Origin: Bacteroidaceae bacterium
GTDB lineage: Bacteria; Bacteroidota; Bacteroidia; Bacteroidales; Bacteroidaceae
Length of the DNA stretch: 64,000 nucleotides
Direction of reading: 5' to 3'
Assembly: GCA_017445925.1 (NCBI GenBank)
Contig: JAFSRW010000004.1
Coordinates: forward strand, 1-64,000
Made by a program: the position numbers and the translations under genes. How positions within the stretch are numbered: position 1 is the first letter of the stretch; every line of letters starts with the position of its first letter. The notes beneath the pieces are model-generated. The model had not been told where the DNA came from and made no database searches. It saw only the letters and a program-made list of their open reading frames with translations. Shown here one piece after another: positions 25,656 through 34,637 of the stretch.

Positions 25656-28271
25656 ATGGCAAAAGAAGGGTTAACCCCCATGATGAAGCAGTTCTACGAC
25701 CTGAAGGCGAAGCATCCGGATGCTTTGCTTCTGTTCAGGTGCGGCGACTTTTACGAAACATACGCAGAAGACGCTGTGATTGCGTCCGAGATACTGGGCA
25801 TTACGCTTACCCGTCGGAATAACGGAAAGGAGAATATGCCCAATACCGAGATGGCGGGTTTTCCTCATCACGCCTTAGATACTTATCTGCCCAAACTGGT
25901 AAGAGCAGGTAAGCGAGTTGCTATCTGCGACCAGTTGGAAGACCCAAAACTCACCAAGACGCTTGTTAAGCGTGGTATCACCGAGCTGGTAACGCCTGGT
26001 GTAGCCATGAATGATACCGTTCTTAATTATAAGGAGAACAACTTCCTGGCAGCCGTTCACTTTGGAAAAGCTTCATGCGGTCTTTCTTTTTTGGATATCA
26101 GTACGGGTGAGTTTCTGGTGGCAGAAGGCACCATTGACTATGTAGATAAACTTCTTGGAAATTTCTCTCCCAAAGAGGTTCTGTATGAACGTGGCAAACA
26201 GGGAATGTTTGAGAGTTCATTTGGCACGAAATTCATTACTTTCCCTTTAGACGACTGGTGTTTTACAGAGAGTACGGCCAAAGAGAAACTACACAAGCAC
26301 TTCGAGGTTAAGAACCTAAAAGGTTTTGGTATCGACCATCTTCATAACGGTATTGTGGCTGCCGGTGTTATCCTGCAATACCTTATTATGACCCAGCACC
26401 TGCAGTTAAAGCACATTACTTCGCTGAGGAGAATAGAAGAGGAGCGCTTCGTTCGTTTGGATAAGTTTACCATCAGAAATCTGGAGCTGTTGGGAGCGAT
26501 GAACGAGGATGGTATCTCCTTGCTTGATGTGATAGATAAGACTATTACTCCTATGGGAGCCCGTATGCTACGTCGTTGGATGCTCTTCCCGCTGAAGGAT
26601 GTCAATAAGATTAGGGAGCGTCAGGATGTTGTTGATTATCTGTTCCGCGAACCTGATGTCCGCGAGTTGATATCCGATCATCTGCATAGGATAGGCGATT
26701 TGGAACGTATCATCTCAAAGGTTAGTGTAGGACGTGTATCGCCTCGCGATGTGGTGCAGTTAAAGATTGCCCTACAGAGTATAGAGCCCATAAAGGCTGT
26801 TTGTGAACAGTCAGATGATGCTGTGCTGCAGCGCATAGGAGAACAGATGAACTTATGCACCAGCATTCGCGACCGCATAGCCAAAGAAGTTCAGCCAGAT
26901 CCGCCATTGATGGTCAACAAGGGAAATGTTATCGCAGAGGGTGTAAATGACGAACTCGATGAATTACGACGCATAGTTTATCAGGGAAAAGATTACCTTT
27001 TGCATATTCAGCAGCGCGAGATTGAGGCTACAGGTATTCAAAGTCTGAAGATAGGATATAATAATGTATTCGGCTATTATCTGGAGGTTAGAAACACCTA
27101 CAAGGATTTGGTGCCAGCTGAGTGGATTCGCAAACAGACATTGACACAGGCCGAGCGCTATATCACACAAGAGTTGAAAGAGTATGAAGAGAAGATTATG
27201 GGTGCTGAAGACCGCATCCTTGCGTTGGAAACGCGCCTTTTCAACGAGTTGGTAGTTGCTCTTGCAGAGTATACATCTTCTATTCAGGTTGATGCCAGCC
27301 TGATTGCCCAACTTGATTGCCTGCTTTCTTTTGCTGTAAGTGCGCAGGAGAATCATTATATACGCCCTGTTGTGGATGAATCAGATGTAATAGACATTCA
27401 TCAAGGCAGACATCCTGTGATAGAAAAGCAGCTACCCATAGGAGAACGTTATGTGGCCAACGATGTGTATATGGACACAGAAAAGCAGCAGATAATTATC
27501 ATTACCGGTCCTAATATGGCTGGTAAGAGTGCGCTGCTCAGGCAAACCGCCTTGATAACCCTTATGGCTCAGATTGGTAGCTTTGTGCCGGCAGAAAGCG
27601 CACGGATAGGATATGTAGATAAGATCTTTACCCGTGTGGGAGCCAGTGATAATATCTCAGTAGGAGAGAGTACCTTTATGGTGGAGATGAGTGAGGCTTC
27701 CAATATCCTGAATAATATATCGGAGCGTAGCTTGATTCTCTTCGATGAGTTGGGACGTGGCACCAGTACCTACGATGGCATCTCCATAGCTTGGGCTATT
27801 GTGGAGTATATTCACGAGAATAGGAAAGGTCGTGCCCGTACTCTCTTTGCTACACATTATCACGAGTTGAACGAGATGGAGAAGAGTTTCTCACGCATTA
27901 AAAACTACAATGTCAGCGTACGCGAGATAGACGGTCGAGTTATTTTCCTGCGTAAGTTGGAACGTGGCGGCTCAGAGCATAGCTTTGGTATTCATGTTGC
28001 CAAGCTGGCTGGTATGCCCAGCACCATTGTAAAACGCGCCAATGTGATACTGAAGCAGTTAGAGGAGAACATGGATCATGAGAACCTGGGAAAGGGAGTT
28101 GTTGCAGGCCCTCAGTCCGACAAAGGTGTGCAGATGAACTTTTTCCAACTGGATGATCCCGTTCTTACTCAGATTCGTGACGAGTTCATAAATCTGGATA
28201 TCAACAACCTTACTCCCATAGAAGCTCTTAACAAACTGAACGAAATAAAGCGTTTAGTGAAAGGAAAGTAA
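25656..28271 (+). CDS. mutS: DNA mismatch repair protein MutS
   Basis: 871 residues from the ATG at 25656; the frame is open further upstream but through the promoter. N-terminal mismatch-recognition domain: [19 protein letters not shown] then [13 protein letters not shown], with the Phe-x-Glu of the clamp retained (GDFYETY). The ATPase carries Walker [14 protein letters not shown] (about residue 618), Walker [17 protein letters not shown] and the dimer-interface [10 protein letters not shown]. It recognises mispairs and recruits MutL. It is normal in length and intact, which matters because mismatch repair state affects slippage at the short tandem repeats in this window. Confidence 0.97.
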   Translation: MAKEGLTPMMKQFYDLKAKHPDALLLFRCGDFYETYAEDAVIASEILGITLTRRNNGKENMPNTEMAGFPHHALDTYLPKLVRAGKRVAICDQLEDPKLTKTLVKRGITELVTPGVAMNDTVLNYKENNFLAAVHFGKASCGLSFLDISTGEFLVAEGTIDYVDKLLGNFSPKEVLYERGKQGMFESSFGTKFITFPLDDWCFTESTAKEKLHKHFEVKNLKGFGIDHLHNGIVAAGVILQYLIMTQHLQLKHITSLRRIEEERFVRLDKFTIRNLELLGAMNEDGISLLDVIDKTITPMGARMLRRWMLFPLKDVNKIRERQDVVDYLFREPDVRELISDHLHRIGDLERIISKVSVGRVSPRDVVQLKIALQSIEPIKAVCEQSDDAVLQRIGEQMNLCTSIRDRIAKEVQPDPPLMVNKGNVIAEGVNDELDELRRIVYQGKDYLLHIQQREIEATGIQSLKIGYNNVFGYYLEVRNTYKDLVPAEWIRKQTLTQAERYITQELKEYEEKIMGAEDRILALETRLFNELVVALAEYTSSIQVDASLIAQLDCLLSFAVSAQENHYIRPVVDESDVIDIHQGRHPVIEKQLPIGERYVANDVYMDTEKQQIIIITGPNMAGKSALLRQTALITLMAQIGSFVPAESARIGYVDKIFTRVGASDNISVGESTFMVEMSEASNILNNISERSLILFDELGRGTSTYDGISIAWAIVEYIHENRKGRARTLFATHYHELNEMEKSFSRIKNYNVSVREIDGRVIFLRKLERGGSEHSFGIHVAKLAGMPSTIVKRANVILKQLEENMDHENLGKGVVAGPQSDKGVQMNFFQLDDPVLTQIRDEFINLDINNLTPIEALNKLNEIKRLVKGK

Positions 28272-28321
28272 AAGCACCCCTTCTTACAGATTAAGTCGAA
28301 AATAGAAGGTTAGCTGGTAAC

Positions 28322-28356
28322 TTTCATTTTTAACTTTTCACTCTTCACTCTTCATT
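28322..28356. repeat. Heptanucleotide repeat at a gene end
   Basis: TTTCATT, TTTAACT, TTTCACT, CTTCACT, CTTCATT. The last units encode the C-terminal residues and stop of the 28338-28715 gene. Confidence 0.65.
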
Positions 28357-28715
28357 TTTCCATAATAGGCATCCCATTCTTTCTGGGCTGCCTGCCAATC
28401 TACGGCTTCTCCGGCTGCTATTGCCTCTGCTTGTTTGGCTGCCTCATCGCGGGTCTTATCCCTTGCACGTTTAGCTTTCATGGCCTCGATGGTGGCATCG
28501 TCCAGGATTAGGATACGTTGCCTGCGAATGCATTCCTGCAATTCATCATACCCAAAGGCTTTTCCTTGGACATTAAAGTCAGATATGTTGAACTCGTAAT
28601 CCACACGCAAAGTATGCCTAATCATCTTCTGCTGAAAACGAGTGCCAGCATTCTTCCTTTTCAGGAGCTTGCCAATCTGTTCAATTTCCTTCTGTGAGAA
28701 TTTATTTCGTCCCAT
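28338..28715 (-). CDS. Conserved hypothetical protein
   Basis: 125 residues, not recognised. It is basic at the N-terminus (MGRNKFSQKEIEQIGKLLKR), has a central part with alternating strand and helix, and an Ala/Glu/Lys-rich helical C-terminal third. No signal peptide, membrane segment or metal motif. The small basic N-terminus with K/R-rich helices could bind nucleic acid, but nothing firm supports this. The last residues (MKSEE) and the stop are written by a 7-bp repeat tract. It lies 17 nt after the GH30 gene on the same strand. Confidence 0.7.
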   Translation of the reverse strand: MGRNKFSQKEIEQIGKLLKRKNAGTRFQQKMIRHTLRVDYEFNISDFNVQGKAFGYDELQECIRRQRILILDDATIEAMKAKRARDKTRDEAAKQAEAIAAGEAVDWQAAQKEWDAYYGKMKSEE

Positions 28716-28732
28716 ATTAAATAATGTTACGT

Positions 28733-30208
28733 CTATCTTTGCACTACAGAAACCACACTCTTGGCGGGTACCGTTACATGAGTAACAGGTGCTTTGCTAT
28801 TGGTTCTTACACCTATTATGTAATCGGTGTTGCTGTTGTTGCTAAGCAGCAGAGAGTAGGTGCTGTTGGGGTTCAGGAAGGTTGAATACAATAGGCCGTC
28901 CTGGGGTGCAGTAATGCTGTTGCCAATTCTGGAGGCGCCTTCTTTTACAACCTTAGCTGCATGACAAATAAGGTAGTAGTGGCTATTGTAATGCAATGTC
29001 TTGTAGTCGTTCTGGTCAATGTCTATGGCACCCATGCAAGTGGTACATGAGCCAGCAGCCTGGGTAAAGGGACCATATTTAAGGTCGAGCATAAAGTTCC
29101 AAACGATAGTAGCCCTTCCGTATCGGTTACTAAAATGAAGGATGAGGTTGTTGAAATCATTTACAAGATGCTTTCTTAGGTTGCGTCCGTCGTTCCACAA
29201 ACCTATGGATGTCTCTGTAAATATTTGCTCCATGACGGGTGCCTTATCTTGTATATCTTCCATCTCTGTGTAACTGCCTCCGTAATCATGCCAGGCACAG
29301 CCTTTTACCAAATCGTAGCCAGGCATAGTAGGACTCAGTGCATTGTAAACCTGTACGGGATAGTCATCCTCTCCCTGTTTGTTGTCGTAGTTGTAATTGT
29401 GATCGAAGACATAAATCTTGGTCTTTATGCCTGCATTATGGAAGGCAGGCGCCAGATGCTTAATGAATTCTCCCTCTTGTTTGGCTCCGATGTAGGTGGA
29501 GGCGCAGTTTCCTGCATTCAGCGGCTCGTTCTGGGGTGTTACGGCATAGATATTGATGCCGTAGGTCTTCATTACCTGAACAAACTTCACAAAGTACTGT
29601 GCGTAAGCCTCGTAATACTTTGGGTTCAGTACACCGCCAGCATAGTAGTTCCAGGCCGAAGGATCTGTAACGCTCTTCTGTTTCATCCAGCGGGGAGCTG
29701 TCCAAGGCGCAGCCATAATCTTTATATTGGGGTTGATAGTCAATACCTCTTTTATTATAGGAATCACATAGGTGAGCTCATCATCGTGTAACTTAAAATT
29801 TGCCAGCAGATTGTTGGCGGGACCTTTCTTCTCACAGTAGGTGTAGCATTCGCTCGAAAAATCGGAGCAAGCAATAGACATTCGCACGTAATTTGCGCCG
29901 AATCCATCGGAAGGTGAGAATGTTTTTACTAGCAAGTCGTTCCTGTCCTTTGCTGTCATTTTCATCAGATTGTAACAGGCAGAGTAGGTAAGGGCAAAGC
30001 CAAAACCGTCCATTGTCTGATACTTCTTGTCGGCATTCATAGTAATGATGCTGTTGGCTGTTCCAAGGGTAGAGCCTAAGTCCAATTTCTGTGTTTTCAG
30101 CAAGATTTGACCATTGGCACAGGTTGTCGTCACTTCCACCGTATTGGCGGAAAAGGCGTTTAGTGTAATGGTTAGAGTTAGCAAAAGAAATAGTCGTTTC
30201 ATTTTCAA
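28733..30208 (-). CDS. Glycoside hydrolase family 30
   Basis: 491 residues with a signal peptide (KRLFLLLTLTITLNAFSA). The TIM-barrel starts with MDGFGFALTYSACYNLMK. The catalytic acid/base is E228 in TPQNEPLN and the nucleophile is E332 in IFTETSIGLW, both conserved in GH30. AAPWTAPRWMKQ near residue 167 is another family block. The C-terminal beta sandwich ends in VTVPAKSVVSVVQR. GH30 covers glucosylceramidase, beta-1,6-glucanase and xylanase activities; the MDGFG start and TAPRWMK block point to the glucosylceramidase/beta-1,6-glucanase side. Probably exported to the periplasm or surface. Confidence 0.93.
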   Translation of the reverse strand: MKMKRLFLLLTLTITLNAFSANTVEVTTTCANGQILLKTQKLDLGSTLGTANSIITMNADKKYQTMDGFGFALTYSACYNLMKMTAKDRNDLLVKTFSPSDGFGANYVRMSIACSDFSSECYTYCEKKGPANNLLANFKLHDDELTYVIPIIKEVLTINPNIKIMAAPWTAPRWMKQKSVTDPSAWNYYAGGVLNPKYYEAYAQYFVKFVQVMKTYGINIYAVTPQNEPLNAGNCASTYIGAKQEGEFIKHLAPAFHNAGIKTKIYVFDHNYNYDNKQGEDDYPVQVYNALSPTMPGYDLVKGCAWHDYGGSYTEMEDIQDKAPVMEQIFTETSIGLWNDGRNLRKHLVNDFNNLILHFSNRYGRATIVWNFMLDLKYGPFTQAAGSCTTCMGAIDIDQNDYKTLHYNSHYYLICHAAKVVKEGASRIGNSITAPQDGLLYSTFLNPNSTYSLLLSNNSNTDYIIGVRTNSKAPVTHVTVPAKSVVSVVQR

Positions 30209-30231
30209 TTAGGTATTATGTTGTTTGTTAA

Positions 30232-30666
30232 TTATCCGGCGTAGCTATGCATGCCGCCCAACAGGAAGTTCACACCAAAGTAAGTCATCAGCAGGCAGGC
30301 AAAAGCCAAAAGTGAATAGATGCGATAGTTGCGTATGCTATTGAACCAAGGCAGACTCTTATTGTGCAAGGGAATGCTATAGACAAGCAATGTAATAAGT
30401 GCCCAACTTTCCTTGGGATCCCAACTCCAATACGTTCCCCAAGAGACATTTGCCCAAACAGCTCCTAAGAAGATACCTGTTGCCAGCAGGAATACGGCGG
30501 GCCTAAGCGCTTCTCTGCGAACGATGCTCACTACCAGCAGAATGTAACTCAGCATGATGGTTCCCACATGCACAAATAGGTAAGGTGAACGTAATATGGG
30601 CACTAGAGGACTTCGGCAGATGGCGATTACCATGTAAGATGCCATAATAGTGCCGGCAAAGGCCAA
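30232..30666 (-). CDS. ccsA: Cytochrome c assembly protein CcsA (short)
   Basis: About 144 residues with four membrane helices. SPYLFVHVGTIMLSYILLVV and WANVSWGTYWSWDPKESWAL are the CcsA haem-handling (WWD-type) signatures, and YFGVNFLLGGMHSYAG is the usual C-terminus. It presents haem for attachment to apocytochrome c on the outer face of the inner membrane together with ResB. There is no ATG near the first helix; the frame is open back through the 7-bp repeats at 30673-30706, and the in-frame start could be TTG at 30666. It overlaps the ResB gene by 40 nt in another frame. Confidence 0.88.
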   Translation of the reverse strand: MAFAGTIMASYMVIAICRSPLVPILRSPYLFVHVGTIMLSYILLVVSIVRREALRPAVFLLATGIFLGAVWANVSWGTYWSWDPKESWALITLLVYSIPLHNKSLPWFNSIRNYRIYSLLAFACLLMTYFGVNFLLGGMHSYAG

Positions 30667-31412
30667 CAGAATAGTTGAAAGTTGAAGTTGAAAGTTGAAA
30701 GTTGAGAATTCTTGGATAATTTTTCTTTTTTCTCTTTTAATTTTTCATTCCTTTTGAAGGAAACCCAAATCATGCTAATAGCTAAGAGAATGTAACCCAT
30801 GTATGTGATGCCAGTTCCCCATGGGTCATAGCTGATAGTGAAGACGCTGCCAGCAAGGTCGTCATCAAAGGAAGTCTGGTAGATACGGAAACCTTTTACT
30901 CGACCTATGTTGTTCATAGAGATGCTGGTTTCCTCTTTTCCTTCCTTTGTGGCAATCACCACCTGGCTCACATAGTCGCTGGGCGTTATGCCATCGGCAT
31001 CATACAGAACCTGAAAATCCTTCAGTGCCAAATAGAAAGGCATTTGCTCGGTTAGCGTATATAAGCCTTGATTATCCTTAGCCCAATAAGAACGACTGGT
31101 CTCACCCTCGCGCAGGTGTACCATTCCCCTATGGCTGGTGATATGGGTGGTTAGCGCTCCAATAAGAATTATCAGGAAACTCAGGTGCAGCAGGAAAACA
31201 GATGGTTGCCTCCACATCTTCTTCTTATAAATAAGCCAGCATCCGGCTAAGGCCAGTATAGCCCAAAGTCCAATAAACCACCATGCGCCATAAACGTGTT
31301 GCATGGCGTAATGGGTGTCATAACGGTTTTCCAATACAGTTGCAACCGCTATGGCAATAACCAGAAAGAATACCAGTATAAAGGGCAATTTAGAAGGGAC
31401 GGAAGTTTTCAT
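30627..31412 (-). CDS. resB: ResB-like cytochrome c biogenesis protein
   Basis: 261 residues with membrane helices at about 10-27, 42-60 and 72-90, and near 205-222. A periplasmic domain lies between the third and fourth. LSFLIILIGALTTHITSHRG and the FRIYQTSFDDD...VFTISYDPWG stretch match ResB/Ccs1, where YQ...SYDP precedes the last helix. The charged end KLKEKKEKLSKN is followed by about 25 residues written by 7-bp repeats and by CcsA DNA read in the wrong frame, so the true C-terminus is probably meant to end near the repeat or to fuse with CcsA. It starts inside the end of the Rid-family gene (23-nt overlap). Confidence 0.85.
   Translation of the reverse strand: MKTSVPSKLPFILVFFLVIAIAVATVLENRYDTHYAMQHVYGAWWFIGLWAILALAGCWLIYKKKMWRQPSVFLLHLSFLIILIGALTTHITSHRGMVHLREGETSRSYWAKDNQGLYTLTEQMPFYLALKDFQVLYDADGITPSDYVSQVVIATKEGKEETSISMNNIGRVKGFRIYQTSFDDDLAGSVFTISYDPWGTGITYMGYILLAISMIWVSFKRNEKLKEKKEKLSKNSQLSTFNFNFQLFCWPLPALLWHLTW
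30673..30706. repeat. Heptanucleotide repeat at the ResB/CcsA junction
   Basis: Units AGTTGAA, AGTTGAA, GTTGAA, AGTTGAA, AGTTGAG: the third is one base short. Restoring that base would place ResB and CcsA in one continuous frame. Confidence 0.85.
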
Positions 31413-32529
31413 GCAGCTTCTCCTTGACAGCTATGCATTCCATCTCCACAAGCCATGTGGGACGACATACAGGAGCCAATGTAATAACGGTGGGGATATG
31501 GGGGAAGCGGTCGGCAAAGAGAGCCTTTACCACCTCGTAGTCGGCAGTATCACGCAGATAGACAATTATCTGCATTACGTCTTGGAAATCTGCTCCGCCT
31601 TCTTTCAGCAAAGCCTCCACATTCTCCCACATACGCTTTGTTTGCAAAACGATGTCGCCTACATGTTCCACCTCGCCCTTATTGTTGATGCTGGCCGTTC
31701 CAGAGATAATGAGATGGTCTCTGTCACCATACTCCACAACGGTTCCGCGCTCAAAGGTTACACCATATTCATACGTGGGGTTCAGATGTGTAGGGGCATA
31801 CAGATAGTGTTGCTGCTCAGGTTTTATACCAGTAATGGCGTAAGTTCCCAATTGTACCAATGCTTTTGTGTCGGCAGGATTGCCTCCAATACCTGTGCTG
31901 CTGATGTAATGTGTCTTTTCTGTCAGACCTTGCTGCACAAAGTTCTCCCTGCGTGCTTTTACCAGTCCGTGATACTGTGTATCCACATCGCGAACAAAGA
32001 ACCAGGTACGAATGCAGTTCTCTGCCAGCGTAGCATCAAACTTAGCCAACAAAGTCTCGTATTCGGTCAGCAAAGCCTCTGTCTGTTGGGCGCTGTCGCC
32101 TTGGTTCTTACACATTCCCATCTTCCACAAGTGCTGGTAGCCGTTGTGCTTTGCTATCACTACGCCTTCTTCCTCTTTTATTTCTACATCGTTTTGCAGA
32201 TACAACCAGGCTGCAACTTTGCTGCCGTCCAATGGCTGTTGCTGAATCAGGCTGATGGAGATGTTCTTTTCCTTTCGCATCAGCGGTTGCTGATTGGTGC
32301 TGTCTGAAAGGAAATAACGTTTCAGAATATATTGTGCGCCACAAAATTCGGGCATATCGGGCAGACGATCTTCTGCCTCGTAAAGACGGCGAAGTTGGTC
32401 GGCAAAAGGTTGCTGCTTACCATCAACATGCAGCATCACATGCCATTCTGTAACGCCCTCCTTGGGCGTAAACGTGGCTACTTCTGCGGTTACTCCAAGC
32501 TCTTCAAATTGTATGTTATTATAATTCAT
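31390..32529 (-). CDS. Rid (YjgF/YER057c) family protein with N-terminal extension
   Basis: 379 residues. The C-terminal half (about 250-370) is a Rid-like fold: GDRDHLIISGTASINNKGEV then HVGDIVLQTKRMWENVEALL, and VIVYLRD. The roughly 200-residue N-terminal part is unlike simple RidA; the arrangement resembles the chorismatase/FkbO-type Rid relatives. The arginine that binds carboxylates in RidA is not obvious (VCRPTWLVEMECIAV near the end may supply it). Activity is uncertain: enamine/imine deaminase or a chorismate-type hydrolase. No signal peptide. The promoter core ends only 5 nt before the ATG. Confidence 0.82.
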   Translation of the reverse strand: MNYNNIQFEELGVTAEVATFTPKEGVTEWHVMLHVDGKQQPFADQLRRLYEAEDRLPDMPEFCGAQYILKRYFLSDSTNQQPLMRKEKNISISLIQQQPLDGSKVAAWLYLQNDVEIKEEEGVVIAKHNGYQHLWKMGMCKNQGDSAQQTEALLTEYETLLAKFDATLAENCIRTWFFVRDVDTQYHGLVKARRENFVQQGLTEKTHYISSTGIGGNPADTKALVQLGTYAITGIKPEQQHYLYAPTHLNPTYEYGVTFERGTVVEYGDRDHLIISGTASINNKGEVEHVGDIVLQTKRMWENVEALLKEGGADFQDVMQIIVYLRDTADYEVVKALFADRFPHIPTVITLAPVCRPTWLVEMECIAVKEKLHENFRPF

Positions 32530-32534
32530 GGGTG

Positions 32535-32542
32535 CAAAAATA
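32535..32542 (-). promoter_or_regulatory. Promoter core, near-leaderless start
   Basis: The minus strand reads TATTTTTG-CACCC-ATG, so transcription would begin at or next to the start codon of the Rid gene. Confidence 0.55.
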
Positions 32543-32579
32543 CAAAAAAAACGATTAAATGAGGGACGAATGAATAATT

Positions 32580-33326
32580 TTATTCATTATTATCTCCTAA
32601 ACTGTTTATCCAGTCATCAATAAGCTGCCTAACCTCGTTCAGGTTTTCCCTAAACTGGTTGGTCAGAATCTCTGTGTGGTTGACGTGCAACAGGTTTTCA
32701 CCCCCGTCAGATGCTATCTGGTGCAAGAGTGATTCTTGGGCATTTCCGCTAACCACACGCATCATGCCTTCTTTGCGGGTACTGGGTATGTTTACGAGGT
32801 TTGAGTATGACTTTCCTTCCGTCAGATTCAGGCTGGCAGCACCAGATCCTCCGTTTCCACCATGACATTGTATGCAGGCCATATTGAACAATCCCTTTTG
32901 TAGAGCGCCAAAACGACTAACATCCGTAAGGCCTATGTCCATGTAGATGGTATCTTTTTGGTTGGTGTAGTCATCCAAGTTTACACGAGCAATGGTGATG
33001 ATGCGTTCACGCAACCTGTTTGTTATAGCTAATTCCACCGTATTAATCTCGTCTCCGATGTTGGAGAGTACCAATTCTATCCGTGTGCTGTCTGGCGTAG
33101 TGTTGGGAATGGCACGAACCACTTGGGCGTAGTTGTCGCCTGTGGTGAAACCGGCTAAGGATACGGAGTATTTGCTTTCCCACGAGTCGATTCCCGACAG
33201 AACAGCCGTCAGCTTTACCGTATATCCTTTATCTTCGATGGATATCGCTTGCTCCTCAATGTCGCCTGAATCGCAAGAAACGAAGATAAGCAGAATATAT
33301 ATGGCTGATAGTAGTTTTTTCATCAT
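32580..33326 (-). CDS. c-type haem lipoprotein
   Basis: 248 residues from the ATG at 33326. The lipoprotein signal KKLLSAIYILLIFVSCDSGD has the lipobox cysteine. After a beta-rich N-terminal part (about 25-130) comes LFNMACIQCHGGNG with one CxxCH haem site, then AASLNLTEGKSYSNLVNIPS, a pattern seen in PSD1-type cytochrome domains (CxxCHG, L.....Y..L). A later HVNHTEIL may provide the distal ligand region. It starts one nucleotide after the stop of the porin gene (33328), suggesting coupling. Likely an electron-transfer partner of the di-heme protein at 34634. Confidence 0.87.
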   Translation of the reverse strand: MMKKLLSAIYILLIFVSCDSGDIEEQAISIEDKGYTVKLTAVLSGIDSWESKYSVSLAGFTTGDNYAQVVRAIPNTTPDSTRIELVLSNIGDEINTVELAITNRLRERIITIARVNLDDYTNQKDTIYMDIGLTDVSRFGALQKGLFNMACIQCHGGNGGSGAASLNLTEGKSYSNLVNIPSTRKEGMMRVVSGNAQESLLHQIASDGGENLLHVNHTEILTNQFRENLNEVRQLIDDWINSLGDNNE

Positions 33327-33327
33327 C

Positions 33328-34578
33328 TTAGAAGCTGAACTGAAGTTGAACAGAAGCATGATGGGTAGAGATGCCTAAGTCGTCATTATCTCGGTCGAGC
33401 TGTGTCTTATGGCCATACCTTCCTGTATACTGATACATAGCTGAGAGTTTAAGATGTACTTTGGGAATGTAATAGTTGCAGACTACAGCAGGCATATTCA
33501 GGAAACCGTCCTTTGTCGTTCCATTTCTGTCCATGAAGTCATATCGTACACCCAGTTGTACGGTAGGATGAACAAAATATCCTACCTGAGCGTATGCACC
33601 CCAGTAGTTGAATGTGTCGTCAATCTTTTGGCGCTTGGTAAAGCCTACATGCATCCAGTAGGCCTCTGCTCCAACATACCAGCGGTTCAGCAACATAGAA
33701 AATTCGGCTCCAAGACGTGTATCGTTGGTACTCTCGCTCTCACTCTCCACATTCAGTCCACCGCTGATACCAAACAGCATGTGCCTTCCTTTCAACATCT
33801 TGGCATTACCCTGTGTAGCAGGCATCTGCCCCCAGGGCATAAAAGTGAGCCTACCCGCATAGAGTAGGGCAGGAATGTGCCAGTCGTCCGAGAATGTTTT
33901 GGTTGCTGTGTTTACCGAAGAACCGCTTCCGTTCCACAGACCCACTTCGTAGCCTATCAGCCAACTTTCCTGTTTCTTGTTCAGTTTGGCTACGCCATGA
34001 AACTCAACGCCTAAGTCAAATCCTGTTCCGATGATGGGATTGACAGCGTTCAGGGTGTGAGGCATGATAATGGAAGTAGTAAGCGATGTCGGTAGAATGG
34101 GGAATAATGTCTCTCCCAATGTGGTCAGATAGGCGTGTGTAAAAGGAGTCTTAAACTTTCCTACACGAAAACGGGCAGCAGGATTAATTCTTAAGTCCAC
34201 CCAACCCTGTTGCAGGATGTCGGCTCCCTTAGCCGCGGCATTTACAGAAAGGTTGTAGTCCAGTCTGCCAAATGTTTTACCTGTAAAACCCAGGATGGCA
34301 TACGGGATGGCAAAGCCTGAGTTGGCTACATTATCCTGATTGTAGGCCTTGTCTAATCCTTCGTCATCGTAGTAGTTGAACTGCCCGCGTGTCTGCAGGA
34401 ACAGGTAGGGCTTAAAGACAAATTTCTCGTTTTTCGACTGAAGGGTAAAGCCTCGGTCGTCGGCAATTCCCAACACGCCATTCTCCATGTCGATGCTTGG
34501 CGAATCTTGCGCCAAAATACATTGAACATTGAACATTGAACATTGAACAATTATCAAAAATAAAGCTATTCGTTTCAT
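33328..34578 (-). CDS. Porin O/P-like outer-membrane protein with repeat in signal peptide
   Basis: 416 residues. The signal peptide reads KRIALFLIIVQCSMFNVQCI then LAQ-D; its second half is encoded by four TTGAACA units (34522-34549). The mature part opens VLGIADDRGFTLQSKNEKFV and KPYLFLQTRGQFNY, then RVGKFKTPFTHAYL, typical of porin O/P-like barrels, and ends in a QLQFSF strand. Here frame is maintained; one unit more or less would cut off the mature barrel. It lies between the di-heme and c-type haem genes, so the substrate may be an iron complex (inference). Confidence 0.87.
   Translation of the reverse strand: MKRIALFLIIVQCSMFNVQCILAQDSPSIDMENGVLGIADDRGFTLQSKNEKFVFKPYLFLQTRGQFNYYDDEGLDKAYNQDNVANSGFAIPYAILGFTGKTFGRLDYNLSVNAAAKGADILQQGWVDLRINPAARFRVGKFKTPFTHAYLTTLGETLFPILPTSLTTSIIMPHTLNAVNPIIGTGFDLGVEFHGVAKLNKKQESWLIGYEVGLWNGSGSSVNTATKTFSDDWHIPALLYAGRLTFMPWGQMPATQGNAKMLKGRHMLFGISGGLNVESESESTNDTRLGAEFSMLLNRWYVGAEAYWMHVGFTKRQKIDDTFNYWGAYAQVGYFVHPTVQLGVRYDFMDRNGTTKDGFLNMPAVVCNYYIPKVHLKLSAMYQYTGRYGHKTQLDRDNDDLGISTHHASVQLQFSF
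34522..34549. repeat. Heptanucleotide repeat inside a signal-peptide coding region
   Basis: Four perfect TTGAACA units, read on the minus strand as TGTTCAA within codons of the porin signal peptide. Confidence 0.9.
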
Positions 34579-34607
34579 AATAAACGTTCTTTTCTAAAGT
34601 CTATTTT

Positions 34608-34637
34608 CGTTATCGTTATCGTTAACGTTATCGTTAA
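34608..34637. repeat. Hexanucleotide repeat CGTTAT/CGTTAA
   Basis: Five 6-bp units (CGTTAT, CGTTAT, CGTTAA, CGTTAT, CGTTAA) at the 3' end of the di-heme gene; the last unit includes its stop codon. Confidence 0.75.

Noticed and set aside
29225..29791. 188-residue open frame opposite the GH30 gene
   Set aside because: It is antisense to conserved catalytic regions, with no family match or promoter.
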